Shown here piece by piece: positions 1-8,500 of a DNA stretch of 10,748 nt. The position numbers and the translations under genes were made by a program. Numbering within the stretch: the first letter of the stretch is position 1; the number at the start of each line of letters is the position of its first letter. The notes beneath the pieces are model-generated. The model ran no database searches and was not told the DNA's origin. It worked only from the letters and a program-made list of their open reading frames with translations. This stretch comes from Candidatus Manganitrophaceae bacterium (GTDB lineage: Bacteria > Nitrospirota > Nitrospiria > SBBL01 > Manganitrophaceae). The DNA is taken from contig SCUR01000064.1 of the NCBI GenBank assembly GCA_004297235.1, forward strand, positions 1 to 10,748. The letters are read 5' to 3'.

Positions 1-43
1 CGCCCGCAACGGCAAATAAGACACCCCCAAATGCTTTTCTCTT

Positions 44-72
44 TTGACAATGGGATCTAAAATCAATATAAT
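44..72 (+). promoter_or_regulatory. Consensus sigma70 promoter upstream of lepA
   Basis: The -35 box TTGACA lies at 44-49 and the -10 box TATAAT at 67-72, separated by exactly 17 bases. Both hexamers match the housekeeping sigma consensus perfectly. The expected transcription start is near 79-80, which leaves a leader of about 25 bases before the lepA start. The surroundings are AT-rich, unlike the GC-rich genes. This is the only strong promoter I found in the window, and with every downstream gene on the same strand it may drive much of the run. The match is seen directly; activity is inferred. Confidence 0.85.
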
Positions 73-92
73 TCTAAGGTTTATATATTTAA

Positions 93-98
93 AGGAAG
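93..98 (+). promoter_or_regulatory. Shine-Dalgarno site that sets the lepA TTG start
   Basis: AGGAAG sits 6 bases before TTG at 105. No in-frame ATG or GTG near this site gives a better LepA N-terminus. The site supports TTG as the real start. Confidence 0.7.
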
Positions 99-104
99 TG
101 AGAC

Positions 105-1901
105 TTGCAAGAGTATATCAGAAATTTTTCGATTATTGCCCATATTGACCATGGAAAATCAACACTGGCCGATCGCCTGCTGGAAAAAACCGGCGCCGTG
201 ACCCCGAGGGAATTCAAAGATCAGCTCCTCGATGACATGGATCTGGAGCGAGAAAGGGGGATCACGATCAAAGCCCATGCTGTCCGGTTAAAGTACCGGG
301 CGGACGATGGGCATGATTATCTCTTCCACCTGATTGACACGCCGGGACACGTCGATTTCACCTATGAGGTCTCCCGAAGCCTCGCCGCGTGCGAGGGGGC
401 CCTCCTGGTGGTCGATGCCACCCAAGGGGTGGAGGCGCAGACGATCGCCAACGCCTATCTCGCCATCGACAACAACCTTGAGATCATCCCGGTGATCAAC
501 AAGATCGATCTCCCCAGCGCCGACGTCGAGAAAACCAAACAGCAGATCGAAGATATCCTCGGCCTCGACGCCTCGGAAGCGATCCTCGCCAGCGCCAAAG
601 AAGGAAAGGGGATCAAGGAGATCATGGAGGCGGTGATCCGCCGCGTTCCCCCTCCGTCGGGAAACCCCGAGGCCCCGCTTCGCGCGCTGATCTTCGATTC
701 GTGGTTCGACAACTACCAAGGGGCGGTCGTCCTCGTCAAAGTCGTCGATGGGACGATCCGCAAAGGCTCTCAGATTCGACTGATGTCGAACGGGATCGAG
801 CACGAAGTCCTCTCCCTCGGCGTCTTTACTCCCAAAGCCGAAGAAGCGACCTCCCTCTCGGTCGGGGAGGTCGGTTGCGTCATCTCAGGCATCCGGAACG
901 TCAGCGAGACCAAGATCGGCGACACGATCACCGACGCGAAACGGCCGGCGACGGAGGCGATCCCCGGCTATAAAGAGGTCAAACCGATGGTCTTCTGCGG
1001 CCTCTATACCATCGACACAGACCGTTACGAGGACCTTCGCGATGCGCTCGAGAAACTCCGACTCAACGATTCTTCGTTTCAGTATGAGCCGGAAACCTCG
1101 CTCGCGCTCGGCTTCGGTTTCCGATGCGGCTTCTTGGGCCTGCTTCATATGGAGATCATCAAGGAGCGGCTCGAACGGGAGTATCGGCTCTCCCTCATCA
1201 GCACGGCGCCGACGGTTGTCTATCGGGTGACCACGGTAAAGGGGGAAGTCCTTCATATCGACAATCCGGCCAAGCTCCCGGCGCCGAACCACATCGCCGG
1301 CTTTGAAGAGCCCTTTATCGAAGGGGTGATTATCACAAAAGATGAGTTCTTGGGATCGATCATGAAGCTCTGCCAAGACCGGCGCGGGACGCAAAAAGAC
1401 ATGAAGTACCTCGATGTCGGCCGGGTCATGGTGAAATATGAGCTCCCGCTGAACGAGGTGATTCTCGATTTCTACGACCGCCTGAAATCGCTCTCGAAAG
1501 GGTATGCCTCGCTCGATTATGAATTCATCGGTTACCGGGAAGCCGACCTGGTCAAGGTCGATATCATGCTCAACGGAGAGACCGTCGACGCTCTCTCCTT
1601 CATCGCGGCGCGGGACAAATCGAATGTGAGAGCGCGGCAGCTGGCCGAGAAGATGAAAGAGCTCATCCCCAAACAGATGTTCGAAGTCGCCATCCAAGCC
1701 GCGATCGGAAGCAAAATTATCGCGCGGGAAACGGTCAGCGCAATGAAGAAAAATGTGACGGCCAAATGCTACGGCGGCGACATCACGCGAAAGAGGAAAT
1801 TATGGGAGAAACAGAAAGAAGGCAAGAAAAGAATGAAGCAGGTGGGCCGGGTGGAGATCCCACAGGAAGCCTTTCTTGCGGTCCTGAAAGTACAGGATTA
1901 G
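105..1901 (+). CDS. lepA: Elongation factor 4 (LepA), ribosome back-translocating GTPase
   Basis: LepA is a ribosome-associated translational GTPase that remodels or back-translocates stalled ribosomes and is linked to 30S biogenesis; it is cytosolic and partly membrane-bound. The 598 residues are the usual family length. The G domain motifs are all present: AHIDHGKST (12-20, P-loop), ERERGITI (48-55, switch I), DTPGHVDF (78-85), NKID (132-135) and SAK (163-165). EF-G-like domains follow, then the LepA-specific C-terminal tail with VTAKCYGGDITRKRKLWEKQ, which separates it from EF-G and BipA. The start is TTG with a good Shine-Dalgarno site and a perfect promoter just upstream. The lepB gene follows after 2 bases; a lepA-lepB pair is also seen in E. 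coli and many other bacteria. Confidence 0.97.
   Translation: MQEYIRNFSIIAHIDHGKSTLADRLLEKTGAVTPREFKDQLLDDMDLERERGITIKAHAVRLKYRADDGHDYLFHLIDTPGHVDFTYEVSRSLAACEGALLVVDATQGVEAQTIANAYLAIDNNLEIIPVINKIDLPSADVEKTKQQIEDILGLDASEAILASAKEGKGIKEIMEAVIRRVPPPSGNPEAPLRALIFDSWFDNYQGAVVLVKVVDGTIRKGSQIRLMSNGIEHEVLSLGVFTPKAEEATSLSVGEVGCVISGIRNVSETKIGDTITDAKRPATEAIPGYKEVKPMVFCGLYTIDTDRYEDLRDALEKLRLNDSSFQYEPETSLALGFGFRCGFLGLLHMEIIKERLEREYRLSLISTAPTVVYRVTTVKGEVLHIDNPAKLPAPNHIAGFEEPFIEGVIITKDEFLGSIMKLCQDRRGTQKDMKYLDVGRVMVKYELPLNEVILDFYDRLKSLSKGYASLDYEFIGYREADLVKVDIMLNGETVDALSFIAARDKSNVRARQLAEKMKELIPKQMFEVAIQAAIGSKIIARETVSAMKKNVTAKCYGGDITRKRKLWEKQKEGKKRMKQVGRVEIPQEAFLAVLKVQD
1894..1897 (+). promoter_or_regulatory. 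Shine-Dalgarno site inside the lepA end, favouring a TTG start for lepB
   Basis: AGGA lies 6 bases before TTG at 1904, inside the last lepA codons, which would suit translational coupling. A competing site, AGAGGA at 1792-1797, lies 4 bases before the in-frame ATG at 1802. That ATG would add 34 residues encoded entirely within lepA. Confidence 0.45.
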
Positions 1902-1903
1902 CC

Positions 1904-2521
1904 TTGCCCGAAGAGAACAAAATAAAATCGACGATCCGCGAGTATGCCGAGACGCTGATTATCGCGATCATTCTGGCGCTGGTGATCCGGACCTTCGTCG
2001 TGCAGGCTTTTAAGATCCCTTCCGGCTCGATGATTCCGACGCTCAACATCGGCGATCATATCCTGGTCAACAAGTTCATCTACGGCGTGCGGCTTCCGTT
2101 CACCGACGTGACGTTGATACCGATCCGGGAGCCGCATCGGGGAGACATCATCGTCTTCCGATTCCCCAAGGACGAGTCGAAAGATTTCATCAAAAGGGTC
2201 GTCGGGCTTCCCGGAGACACCATCGAGGTGAAAAACAAAGAGGTCTACCTCAACGGCCAGAAACAGGACGAACCGTTCGCCATTCATGAGGACAGCAACC
2301 CGGCGCATACCATTCCGGAGCGGGACAATTTCGGCCCGGTCTCGGTTCCGAAAGACGCTTACTTCGTCATGGGAGACAACCGCGATCACAGCCTCGATTC
2401 GCGCTTCTGGGGATTCGTCGACTTCTCCAAGATCAAGGGCCAGGCCTTTATTATCTACTGGTCGTGGGACAGCGAGAGCAATTGGGTCCGCTGGAACCGA
2501 ATCGGAAAACTGATTCATTAA
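1904..2521 (+). CDS. lepB: Signal peptidase I (LepB), S26 family
   Basis: This membrane serine protease removes signal peptides from exported proteins on the outer face of the inner membrane. From the TTG at 1904 it has 205 residues: one transmembrane segment (about 17-36), then FKIPSGSMIPTL with nucleophile Ser42, FIKRVVGLPGDTIE with the general-base Lys97, and the conserved box GDNRDHSLDSRFWG (157-170). E. coli LepB has two N-terminal membrane segments and a larger insert; this is the shorter form common in other phyla. The start is uncertain. An ATG at 1802 is in frame and has its own Shine-Dalgarno site, but its added residues lie inside lepA and look like lepA read in another frame (Gly, Glu and Arg rich). 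The TTG gives the N-terminus usual for the family. The gap to lepA is 2 bases. Confidence 0.95.
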   Translation: MPEENKIKSTIREYAETLIIAIILALVIRTFVVQAFKIPSGSMIPTLNIGDHILVNKFIYGVRLPFTDVTLIPIREPHRGDIIVFRFPKDESKDFIKRVVGLPGDTIEVKNKEVYLNGQKQDEPFAIHEDSNPAHTIPERDNFGPVSVPKDAYFVMGDNRDHSLDSRFWGFVDFSKIKGQAFIIYWSWDSESNWVRWNRIGKLIH

Positions 2522-2535
2522 CCGGGACCGCCGGC

Positions 2536-3558
2536 ATGCCTTCTTCTCAACGGAAAAAGAAACCCTCTTCGAACGACCGCGCCGCGTCTAAAAAAGAGCT
2601 CCGTCCGTACGTCGATCGGCTTGAAGGACACCGTGTCCTCGTCGTCGGAGATCTGATGCTCGACCACTATATTTGGGGAAGCGTCCAGCGGATCTCTCCG
2701 GAAGCGCCTGTCCCGGTGGTGAATGTCCTGCGTGAATCGGTGCTGCTCGGAGGAGCGGGAAACGTGCTTCATAATATCCTCACGCTGGGGGGACGCGGCC
2801 TCCTCTGCAGCGTGGTCGGCGCGGACGATGCAGGCCGGTGGCTGTCGGAAGATCTAAAAGCGAAAGGGGTCGAGATCGGGGGCATCGTCGTCGAAGACGA
2901 ACGGCCGACCACCAAAAAGACCCGAATCATCGCGCACCAGCAACAGATCGTCCGGTACGATCATGAGAAAAAGTCCCAAATCTCAAGCAAAACCGAAAAG
3001 AAGTTCATCCAATTTATCAATGAGCAGATTTACCACATCGATTGTATGGTCATTTCCGATTACGCCAAGGGGGTGATCACCAAAGGGCTGTTGCGGACGA
3101 TTCTACCGCTGGCGCTGCGGCGAGGAATTCCGGTCGTCGTCGATCCCAAGGTCCATCATTTCTCACTCTATAAAAAGGTGACGGTGGTGACCCCCAACCA
3201 TCTGGAGGCCTCGCAGGCCTCCGGGATTGAGATTGTCGATGAAGCGACGCTCCGCCAGGCCGGGAAGGTCCTCTTGAAGAAGCTCGGCTGCCGAGCGGTT
3301 CTAATCACGCGGGGAGAGCAGGGGATGAGCCTCTTCGATAAAAGCGGGGAGATCACCCACATTCCGACCGAGGCGCGGCAGGTGTTCGACGTCACCGGAG
3401 CCGGCGACACGGTGGTCAGCACGTTGTCGCTCGCCATCTCGGCCGGCGCGCCGTTGCCGGCCGCCGCGCGGCTGGCCAACCATGCCGCCGGCGTGGTCGT
3501 CGGGATGGTCGGAACCACCGCGATTGAAAAGGCGATGCTGGAGAGGGCCCTTTCATGA
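2536..3558 (+). CDS. rfaE1: D-glycero-beta-D-manno-heptose-7-phosphate 1-kinase (PfkB/ribokinase family)
   Basis: The enzyme phosphorylates heptose-7-phosphate at C1 on the way to ADP-heptose for the LPS inner core. The 340 residues form a ribokinase fold: VLVVGDLMLDHYIWGSVQRISPEAPVPVV (34-62) and GGAGN (72-76) form the substrate side, and DVTGAGDTV (285-293) is the PfkB signature with catalytic Asp291. The VGDLMLDHYxxGxVxRISPEAPVPVV opening is typical of RfaE/HldE kinases rather than fructokinase or ribokinase. The nucleotidyltransferase half of bifunctional HldE is absent, so this is the split form; the partner (hldC/rfaE2) must be elsewhere. I chose ATG 2536 over an in-frame ATG at 2464, which lies inside lepB. 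Its Shine-Dalgarno site (GGGA, 2524-2527) is weak. The first 25 or so residues are basic and low in complexity. The gene ends in a 4-base ATGA overlap with kdsB. Confidence 0.9.
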   Translation: MPSSQRKKKPSSNDRAASKKELRPYVDRLEGHRVLVVGDLMLDHYIWGSVQRISPEAPVPVVNVLRESVLLGGAGNVLHNILTLGGRGLLCSVVGADDAGRWLSEDLKAKGVEIGGIVVEDERPTTKKTRIIAHQQQIVRYDHEKKSQISSKTEKKFIQFINEQIYHIDCMVISDYAKGVITKGLLRTILPLALRRGIPVVVDPKVHHFSLYKKVTVVTPNHLEASQASGIEIVDEATLRQAGKVLLKKLGCRAVLITRGEQGMSLFDKSGEITHIPTEARQVFDVTGAGDTVVSTLSLAISAGAPLPAAARLANHAAGVVVGMVGTTAIEKAMLERALS

Positions 3559-4343
3559 CGAGGACGGCCGATGCAACCCTGGTGGTCATCCCGGCGAGAT
3601 ATCCTTCGACCCGCTTTCCCGGAAAGCCGCTGGCCGATCTGAATGGAAAGCCGATGATCCAGCATGTCTGGGAGCGGGCGATCGCCGCGAAACGTCCCGG
3701 CCGCGTCCTGGTGGCGACGGATGACGAACGGATCGCTCAAGCGGTTCGGAGGTTCGGAGGCGAGGTGATGATGACCTCCGCGGACCACCGGACCGGGACG
3801 GAGCGGGTGGCGGAGGTCTCCGCTCAGTTTCCGGCGGAGCGGGTCGTGAATCTCCAGGGGGATCTTCCCCTCTTTCAGCCCGCGACGCTCGACCGATTGA
3901 TCGAGACCGGCGGCGCATTGATTCAACGAGGAGAAGCCGACTTGATCACCGCCAAATCGGCCCTCACCGACGAAGAAGAGCTCTTCTCCCCGCACTCGGT
4001 CAAAGTCGTCACGGATGAACGAGGCGACGCCCTTTATTTTTCGCGCTCTCCGATTCCGCACATTGAGCGAGGCGCGTTCGGGAAAAGGGGCTCGTTCACT
4101 TTTTACAAGCACTACGGGATCTATCTCTATCACAAGAACTTTCTCCTCCACATCGCCAAATCTCCGGAGGGAAACCTGGAAAGGATGGAGCGGCTCGAAC
4201 AGCTCCGCGTCCTGGAGCAGGGGGGACGGGTCCGGGTGATGGAAATCGAAAAGGAAGAAGCCCTCTACTTCTGGGAGGTCAACACCCCGGAAGATCTGGT
4301 GAGGGCACGAGAGATCTTAAATAACGTAAGGGGTGAGGCGTGA
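3555..4343 (+). CDS. kdsB: 3-deoxy-manno-octulosonate cytidylyltransferase (CMP-Kdo synthetase)
   Basis: KdsB activates Kdo with CTP to CMP-Kdo, the sugar donor for lipid A glycosylation, in the cytosol. The protein has 262 residues against about 248 in E. coli. Family motifs in order: VIPARYPSTRFPGKPLADLNGKPMI (11-35, nucleotide loop), ATDDERI (54-60), HRTGTERVAEV (78-88), NLQGDLP (99-105), YFSRSPIP (161-168), HYGIYLY (186-192) and VNTPEDL (242-248). Two positions differ from the usual pattern: QGDEP reads QGDLP, and VDTPED reads VNTPED. The second changes the Asp equivalent to E. coli Asp235, a magnesium ligand. The first ligand, Asp103, is kept. The last seven residues (256-262) and the stop come from a palindromic repeat. 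It starts within the kinase gene (ATGA overlap), so the two are probably translationally coupled. The family is clear; full activity is inferred. Confidence 0.93.
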   Translation: MTRTADATLVVIPARYPSTRFPGKPLADLNGKPMIQHVWERAIAAKRPGRVLVATDDERIAQAVRRFGGEVMMTSADHRTGTERVAEVSAQFPAERVVNLQGDLPLFQPATLDRLIETGGALIQRGEADLITAKSALTDEEELFSPHSVKVVTDERGDALYFSRSPIPHIERGAFGKRGSFTFYKHYGIYLYHKNFLLHIAKSPEGNLERMERLEQLRVLEQGGRVRVMEIEKEEALYFWEVNTPEDLVRAREILNNVRGEA

Positions 4344-4416
4344 GGCGTAAGGGGTCCAGTCAAAAGATTTAAATCTTTTACCCCTCACGCCTCACGCCTA
4401 ACGCCTCACGTCATTT
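4319..4416. repeat. Heptamer-built palindromic repeat, copy A (kdsB-pyrG gap)
   Basis: This imperfect inverted repeat is built from tandem heptamers. The left arm is CGTAAGG, GGTGAGG, CGTGAGG, CGTAAGG (4325-4352); the right arm is CCTCACG, CCTCACG, CCTAACG, CCTCACG (4383-4410). The loop (4353-4382) starts GGTCC, ends ACC, and contains a perfect 18-base palindrome at 4362-4379 (AAAAGATTTAAATCTTTT). Short flanks AAATAACGT (4319-4327) and ACGTCATTT (4408-4416) extend the symmetry. A second copy in the same orientation lies at 8386-8486. Copy A supplies the end of kdsB, including its TGA (4341-4343). It resembles REP, BIME or MITE elements but I cannot assign a named family. No strong T-tract follows, so it is not a clear intrinsic terminator. 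Confidence 0.88.
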
Positions 4417-4424
4417 CGCACTTG

Positions 4425-4429
4425 GGAGG
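4425..4429 (+). promoter_or_regulatory. Strong Shine-Dalgarno site for the pyrG GTG start
   Basis: GGAGG lies 5 bases before GTG at 4435 and just right of repeat copy A. It fixes GTG as the start, which gives the standard CTP synthase N-terminus. Confidence 0.8.
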
Positions 4430-4434
4430 TTCAG

Positions 4435-6054
<1,620 letters not shown>

Positions 6055-6064
6055 AGAGAATAGT

Positions 6065-6070
6065 GAGGGG
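6065..6070 (+). promoter_or_regulatory. Shine-Dalgarno site favouring the TTG start of kdsA
   Basis: GAGGGG ends 4 bases before TTG at 6075. The rival in-frame GTG at 6063 overlaps this site and has only AAGAGA 3 bases upstream, too close to be ideal. Confidence 0.45.
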
Positions 6071-6074
6071 AACA

Positions 6075-6905
6075 TTGGCTCATTCGGTAGAAATCGGGAA
6101 GATGCGGGTGGGGGATGGGAACTTTTTTCTGATCGCCGGCCCCTGCGTCATCGAAAACGAAGATCTGGTCTTAAAGACGGCGGAGCAGATCGCCCGGATC
6201 GCGGAGAAGCACCGGATTCCGCTGATCTTCAAATCTTCTTATGACAAAGCGAATCGGACCGCCATCAGCTCCTTCCGGGGAATGGGAATGGAAGAGGGGC
6301 TGAAGATCCTCCAGAAGGTCAAAGAGAAGGTCGGCGTTCCGGTCCTCTCCGATGTCCACGGCCCCGAAGAGGCGACCGCCGCCGCGGAGGTCCTCGACGT
6401 GCTGCAGATCCCGGCCTTTCTCTGCCGGCAGACCGATCTTCTCGTTGCCGCCGGGAAGACGGGCAAAGTCGTCAACGTGAAGAAAGGGCAGTTTCTCGCC
6501 CCGTGGGACATGGCCCATGTCGTTGAAAAACTCGAGTCGACCGGGAGCAGGAAAATCTTCCTGACAGAGCGGGGCGCGAGCTTCGGGTATAATAATCTCG
6601 TCAGCGACATGCGGTCGTTGGTCATCATGCGGCGGACCGGCTATCCGGTCATCTTCGACGGCACCCACAGCGTTCAGCTGCCGGGGGGCGGGGGGAAGGT
6701 CTCCTCCGGCCAGCGGGAATTTGTTCTTCCGCTCACGCGCGCCGCGGTGGCCGCCGGCTGCGACGGCCTCTTCCTGGAAGTGCACCCCACGCCGGACCAG
6801 GCCCCCTCGGACGGACCGAACATGATCGATCCGGCGCAGCTCGATCAGCTGCTTGGACAGGTCGGCCGGATTCTGGAAGCGCTCCGAGAAAGGAAGACCC
6901 CATGA
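6075..6905 (+). CDS. kdsA: 3-deoxy-8-phosphooctulonate synthase (Kdo-8-phosphate synthase), metal-dependent type
   Basis: KdsA condenses phosphoenolpyruvate with arabinose-5-phosphate to Kdo-8-phosphate. From TTG 6075 it has 276 residues; a GTG at 6063 would add four. The TIM-barrel motifs are LIAGPCVIEN, FKSSYDKANRTAISSFRG, LSDVHG, IPAFLCRQTDLLVAAGKTGKVVNVKKGQFLAPWDM, TERGASFGYNNLV, DGTHSVQLPGG and LEVHPTPDQAPSDGP. The metal ligands of the Aquifex-type enzyme are all visible: Cys24 in AGPCVIE, His198 in GTHS, Glu235 in LEVHP and Asp246 in PSDG. E. coli-type metal-independent enzymes have Asn in place of that Cys. DAHP synthase is a distant relative but the KdsA-specific motifs exclude it. 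The gene follows pyrG by 20 bases and overlaps kdsD by 4 (ATGA). Confidence 0.96.
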   Translation: MAHSVEIGKMRVGDGNFFLIAGPCVIENEDLVLKTAEQIARIAEKHRIPLIFKSSYDKANRTAISSFRGMGMEEGLKILQKVKEKVGVPVLSDVHGPEEATAAAEVLDVLQIPAFLCRQTDLLVAAGKTGKVVNVKKGQFLAPWDMAHVVEKLESTGSRKIFLTERGASFGYNNLVSDMRSLVIMRRTGYPVIFDGTHSVQLPGGGGKVSSGQREFVLPLTRAAVAAGCDGLFLEVHPTPDQAPSDGPNMIDPAQLDQLLGQVGRILEALRERKTP

Positions 6906-7873
6906 TCTTAGAAGAAGGCAAGCGGGTCCTCAGAATCGAGGCGCAGGCGATCACCGATCTGATCGACCGGATCGACGGCCGGTTCGTCGAAGCGGTGGAG
7001 CTCTGCTACAGCAGTAAGGGCCGGGTCGTGGTGATCGGCATGGGGAAATCGGGACTGATCGGGAAGAAGATCGCGGCCACGCTGGCGAGCACCGGCACCC
7101 CGGCCTTTTTCCTTCATCCCGCGGAGGGGATCCACGGCGATCTCGGCATGGTCTCGAAGGAAGATGTCGCGCTTCTAATCTCCAACAGCGGGGAGACCGA
7201 GGAGATCCTCCGGGTCTTGCCGTCCCTGAAGCGCCTGAACTTAAAATTGATCACCCTGACCGGAAACACCAAATCAACCCTCGCGAAGATGAGCGATGTT
7301 CTCCTCGATATTTCGATTCGGGAGGAGGCCTGCCCGCTCGGATTGGCGCCGACGGCGAGCACCACCGCTACCCTGGCGATGGGAGACGCCCTGGCGGTCG
7401 CGCTCCTTCAGCAAAGAGGATTCCGCAAAGAGGACTTCGCCTTCTTTCATCCCGGCGGCTCGCTCGGGCGGCAACTCCTGCTCAAGGTCGAGGATGCGAT
7501 GCACGTCGGGAACAACATTCCGAAAGTGGCCGAGGAGACGCCGATGAGGGAGGTCGTTCTGGAGATGACCGCCAAAAAGCTCGGAATGACGACCGTGTTA
7601 AACGCCGCCGGAAAGCTCGCGGGGGTGATCACCGACGGCGATCTTCGCCGGCTGATCAAAAAGATCGATCACGAAGGACGAGATATCTTCTCGCTGCCGG
7701 CGCGGGAGGTGATGAACCGCAGTCCGAAAACCATTTCAAAGGAATCGTTGACGGCGCAGGCGATTCACATGATGGAGTCGCATTCGATCACCACCCTGGT
7801 CGTGGCGGGATCCGACGGGCAGGTCGACGGCATTCTTCATCTCCATGATCTCTTGAAAAAAGGGGTCGTTTAA
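6902..7873 (+). CDS. kdsD: D-arabinose-5-phosphate isomerase (SIS plus two CBS domains)
   Basis: The enzyme interconverts ribulose-5-phosphate and arabinose-5-phosphate, giving KdsA its substrate. The 323 residues (E. coli KdsD 328) form an SIS sugar-isomerase domain at about 40-175: VVVIGMGKSGLIGKKIAATLASTGTPAFFLHP (42-73), GIHGDLGMV (76-84), LISNSGETEEIL (92-103) and PLGLAPTASTTATLAMGDALA (145-165). FFHPGGSLGRQL (181-192) links to two CBS domains (about 200-260 and 270-323). This architecture is the standard KdsD/GutQ form; its place between kdsA and kdsC argues for KdsD rather than the sugar-alcohol version GutQ. The ATG overlaps the kdsA stop and the stop abuts kdsC directly, so translation of the three genes is probably coupled. 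Confidence 0.96.
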   Translation: MILEEGKRVLRIEAQAITDLIDRIDGRFVEAVELCYSSKGRVVVIGMGKSGLIGKKIAATLASTGTPAFFLHPAEGIHGDLGMVSKEDVALLISNSGETEEILRVLPSLKRLNLKLITLTGNTKSTLAKMSDVLLDISIREEACPLGLAPTASTTATLAMGDALAVALLQQRGFRKEDFAFFHPGGSLGRQLLLKVEDAMHVGNNIPKVAEETPMREVVLEMTAKKLGMTTVLNAAGKLAGVITDGDLRRLIKKIDHEGRDIFSLPAREVMNRSPKTISKESLTAQAIHMMESHSITTLVVAGSDGQVDGILHLHDLLKKGVV

Positions 7874-8404
7874 GTGAAGCGCCGGCCGGTCCCCCTTTCT
7901 CAACGACGGCAAAAGGCGAAGCGGATTCGCTATCTTCTGCTCGACGTCGACGGGGTGATGACCGACGGAATCCTTTATTTTGACGAGAGCGGAAGGGAGA
8001 TCAAAGGGTTTTCGATCTACGACGGCCACGGCATCCGCCTTTTACAGCGGGTGCAGATCGGCGTCGGAATCATCTCGGGCCGCACTTCCGCCGTGGTCTC
8101 CTGGCGGGCCAAAGAGCTCGGCATTGAAGATGTGCACCAGGGCAGCCGAGACAAGCTCGCCGCGTATGAGATGATCCGGGCAAAGCACCATCTCGAAGAT
8201 GAATCCGTCGCCTTCGTCGGAGATGATCTCATCGACCTTCCGCTGCTTCGAAGGGTCGGATTCTCGATCGCCGTCGCCAGCGCGGTCGATGCGGTCAAAC
8301 AAGAGGTCGATTGGATCACAAAAAAAAGAGGCGGGGAGGGAGCCGTTCGAGAAGTGATCGACTTTATCCTCTCTGTCCAGGCATCTAAAACACGTGAAGC
8401 GTGA
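7874..8404 (+). CDS. kdsC: Kdo-8-phosphate phosphatase (HAD family, type C0)
   Basis: KdsC removes phosphate from Kdo-8-phosphate to free Kdo, completing the block between KdsA and KdsB. The 176 residues have HAD motif I LLLDVDGVMTDG (21-32, nucleophile Asp24 and acid/base Asp26), motif II ISGR (67-70), Lys94 as the motif III candidate and motif IV VGDDLIDLPLL (115-125). There is no cap domain, as usual for tetrameric KdsC. The KRGGEGAVREVIDFIL tail (151-166) is the family's conserved C-terminal segment. The start is GTG right after the kdsD stop, with AGGGG at 7861-7865. The last three residues and the TGA stop are encoded by palindromic repeat copy B. Downstream the frame stays open through the repeat into the acyltransferase gene. 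Confidence 0.95.
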   Translation: MKRRPVPLSQRRQKAKRIRYLLLDVDGVMTDGILYFDESGREIKGFSIYDGHGIRLLQRVQIGVGIISGRTSAVVSWRAKELGIEDVHQGSRDKLAAYEMIRAKHHLEDESVAFVGDDLIDLPLLRRVGFSIAVASAVDAVKQEVDWITKKRGGEGAVREVIDFILSVQASKTREA

Positions 8405-8486
8405 GGCGTAAGGGGTCCAGTCAAAAGATTGAAGATCTTCATCTTTGACCCCTCACGCTTTACGCCTAACGCCTCACGTTATTTTA
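8386..8486. repeat. Heptamer-built palindromic repeat, copy B (kdsC-acyltransferase gap)
   Basis: Second copy of the element at 4319-4416, same orientation. Positions 8402-8430 are identical to 4341-4369 (29 bases). The left arm is CGTGAAG, CGTGAGG, CGTAAGG (8393-8413); the right arm is CCTCACG, CTTTACG, CCTAACG, CCTCACG (8451-8478). The centre (8414-8450) differs from copy A: it is 37 bases, opens GGTC, closes GACC, and holds a long near-perfect inverted repeat around GAAGATCTTC (8431-8440). The flanks TAAAACACGT and ACGTTATTTTA extend the symmetry. It supplies the kdsC stop (8402-8404). The centre changes while remaining self-complementary, which suggests that folding is preserved. Confidence 0.88.
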
Positions 8487-8500
8487 AACAAAGAGTCGCC

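Noticed and set aside
1..43. Possible end of an upstream gene or a terminator
   Set aside because: No convincing coding frame or hairpin with T-tract is visible in these 43 bases.
885..1697. Minus-strand open frame of 270 codons opposite lepA
   Set aside because: Antisense shadow of a complete LepA; composition and lack of motifs argue against a gene.
1766..1903. N-terminal extension of LepB from ATG 1766 or 1802
   Set aside because: The added residues lie wholly inside lepA and look like lepA in another frame; TTG 1904 gives the usual family N-terminus. ATG 1802 cannot be fully excluded because it has a Shine-Dalgarno site.
3168..4151. Minus-strand open frame of 327 codons across the heptose kinase and kdsB genes
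   Set aside because: It is antisense to two strongly supported genes and its Arg, Asp and Pro rich product has no recognisable motif; long antisense frames are expected opposite GC-rich codon usage.
4325..4410. Repeat copy A read as a CRISPR array or direct-repeat array
   Set aside because: The 7-base units are contiguous, without spacers, and the arms are inverted relative to each other.
4346..4416. Repeat copy A as an intrinsic terminator
   Set aside because: The stem is strong but the 3' side continues TCATTTCGCA without a proper T-tract, and a coding gene with its own Shine-Dalgarno site follows at once. Partial attenuation remains possible.
4319..4416. Repeat as an insertion sequence with target-site duplication
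   Set aside because: There is no transposase frame, and the flanks are inverted (AAATAACGT/ACGTCATTT) rather than directly repeated.
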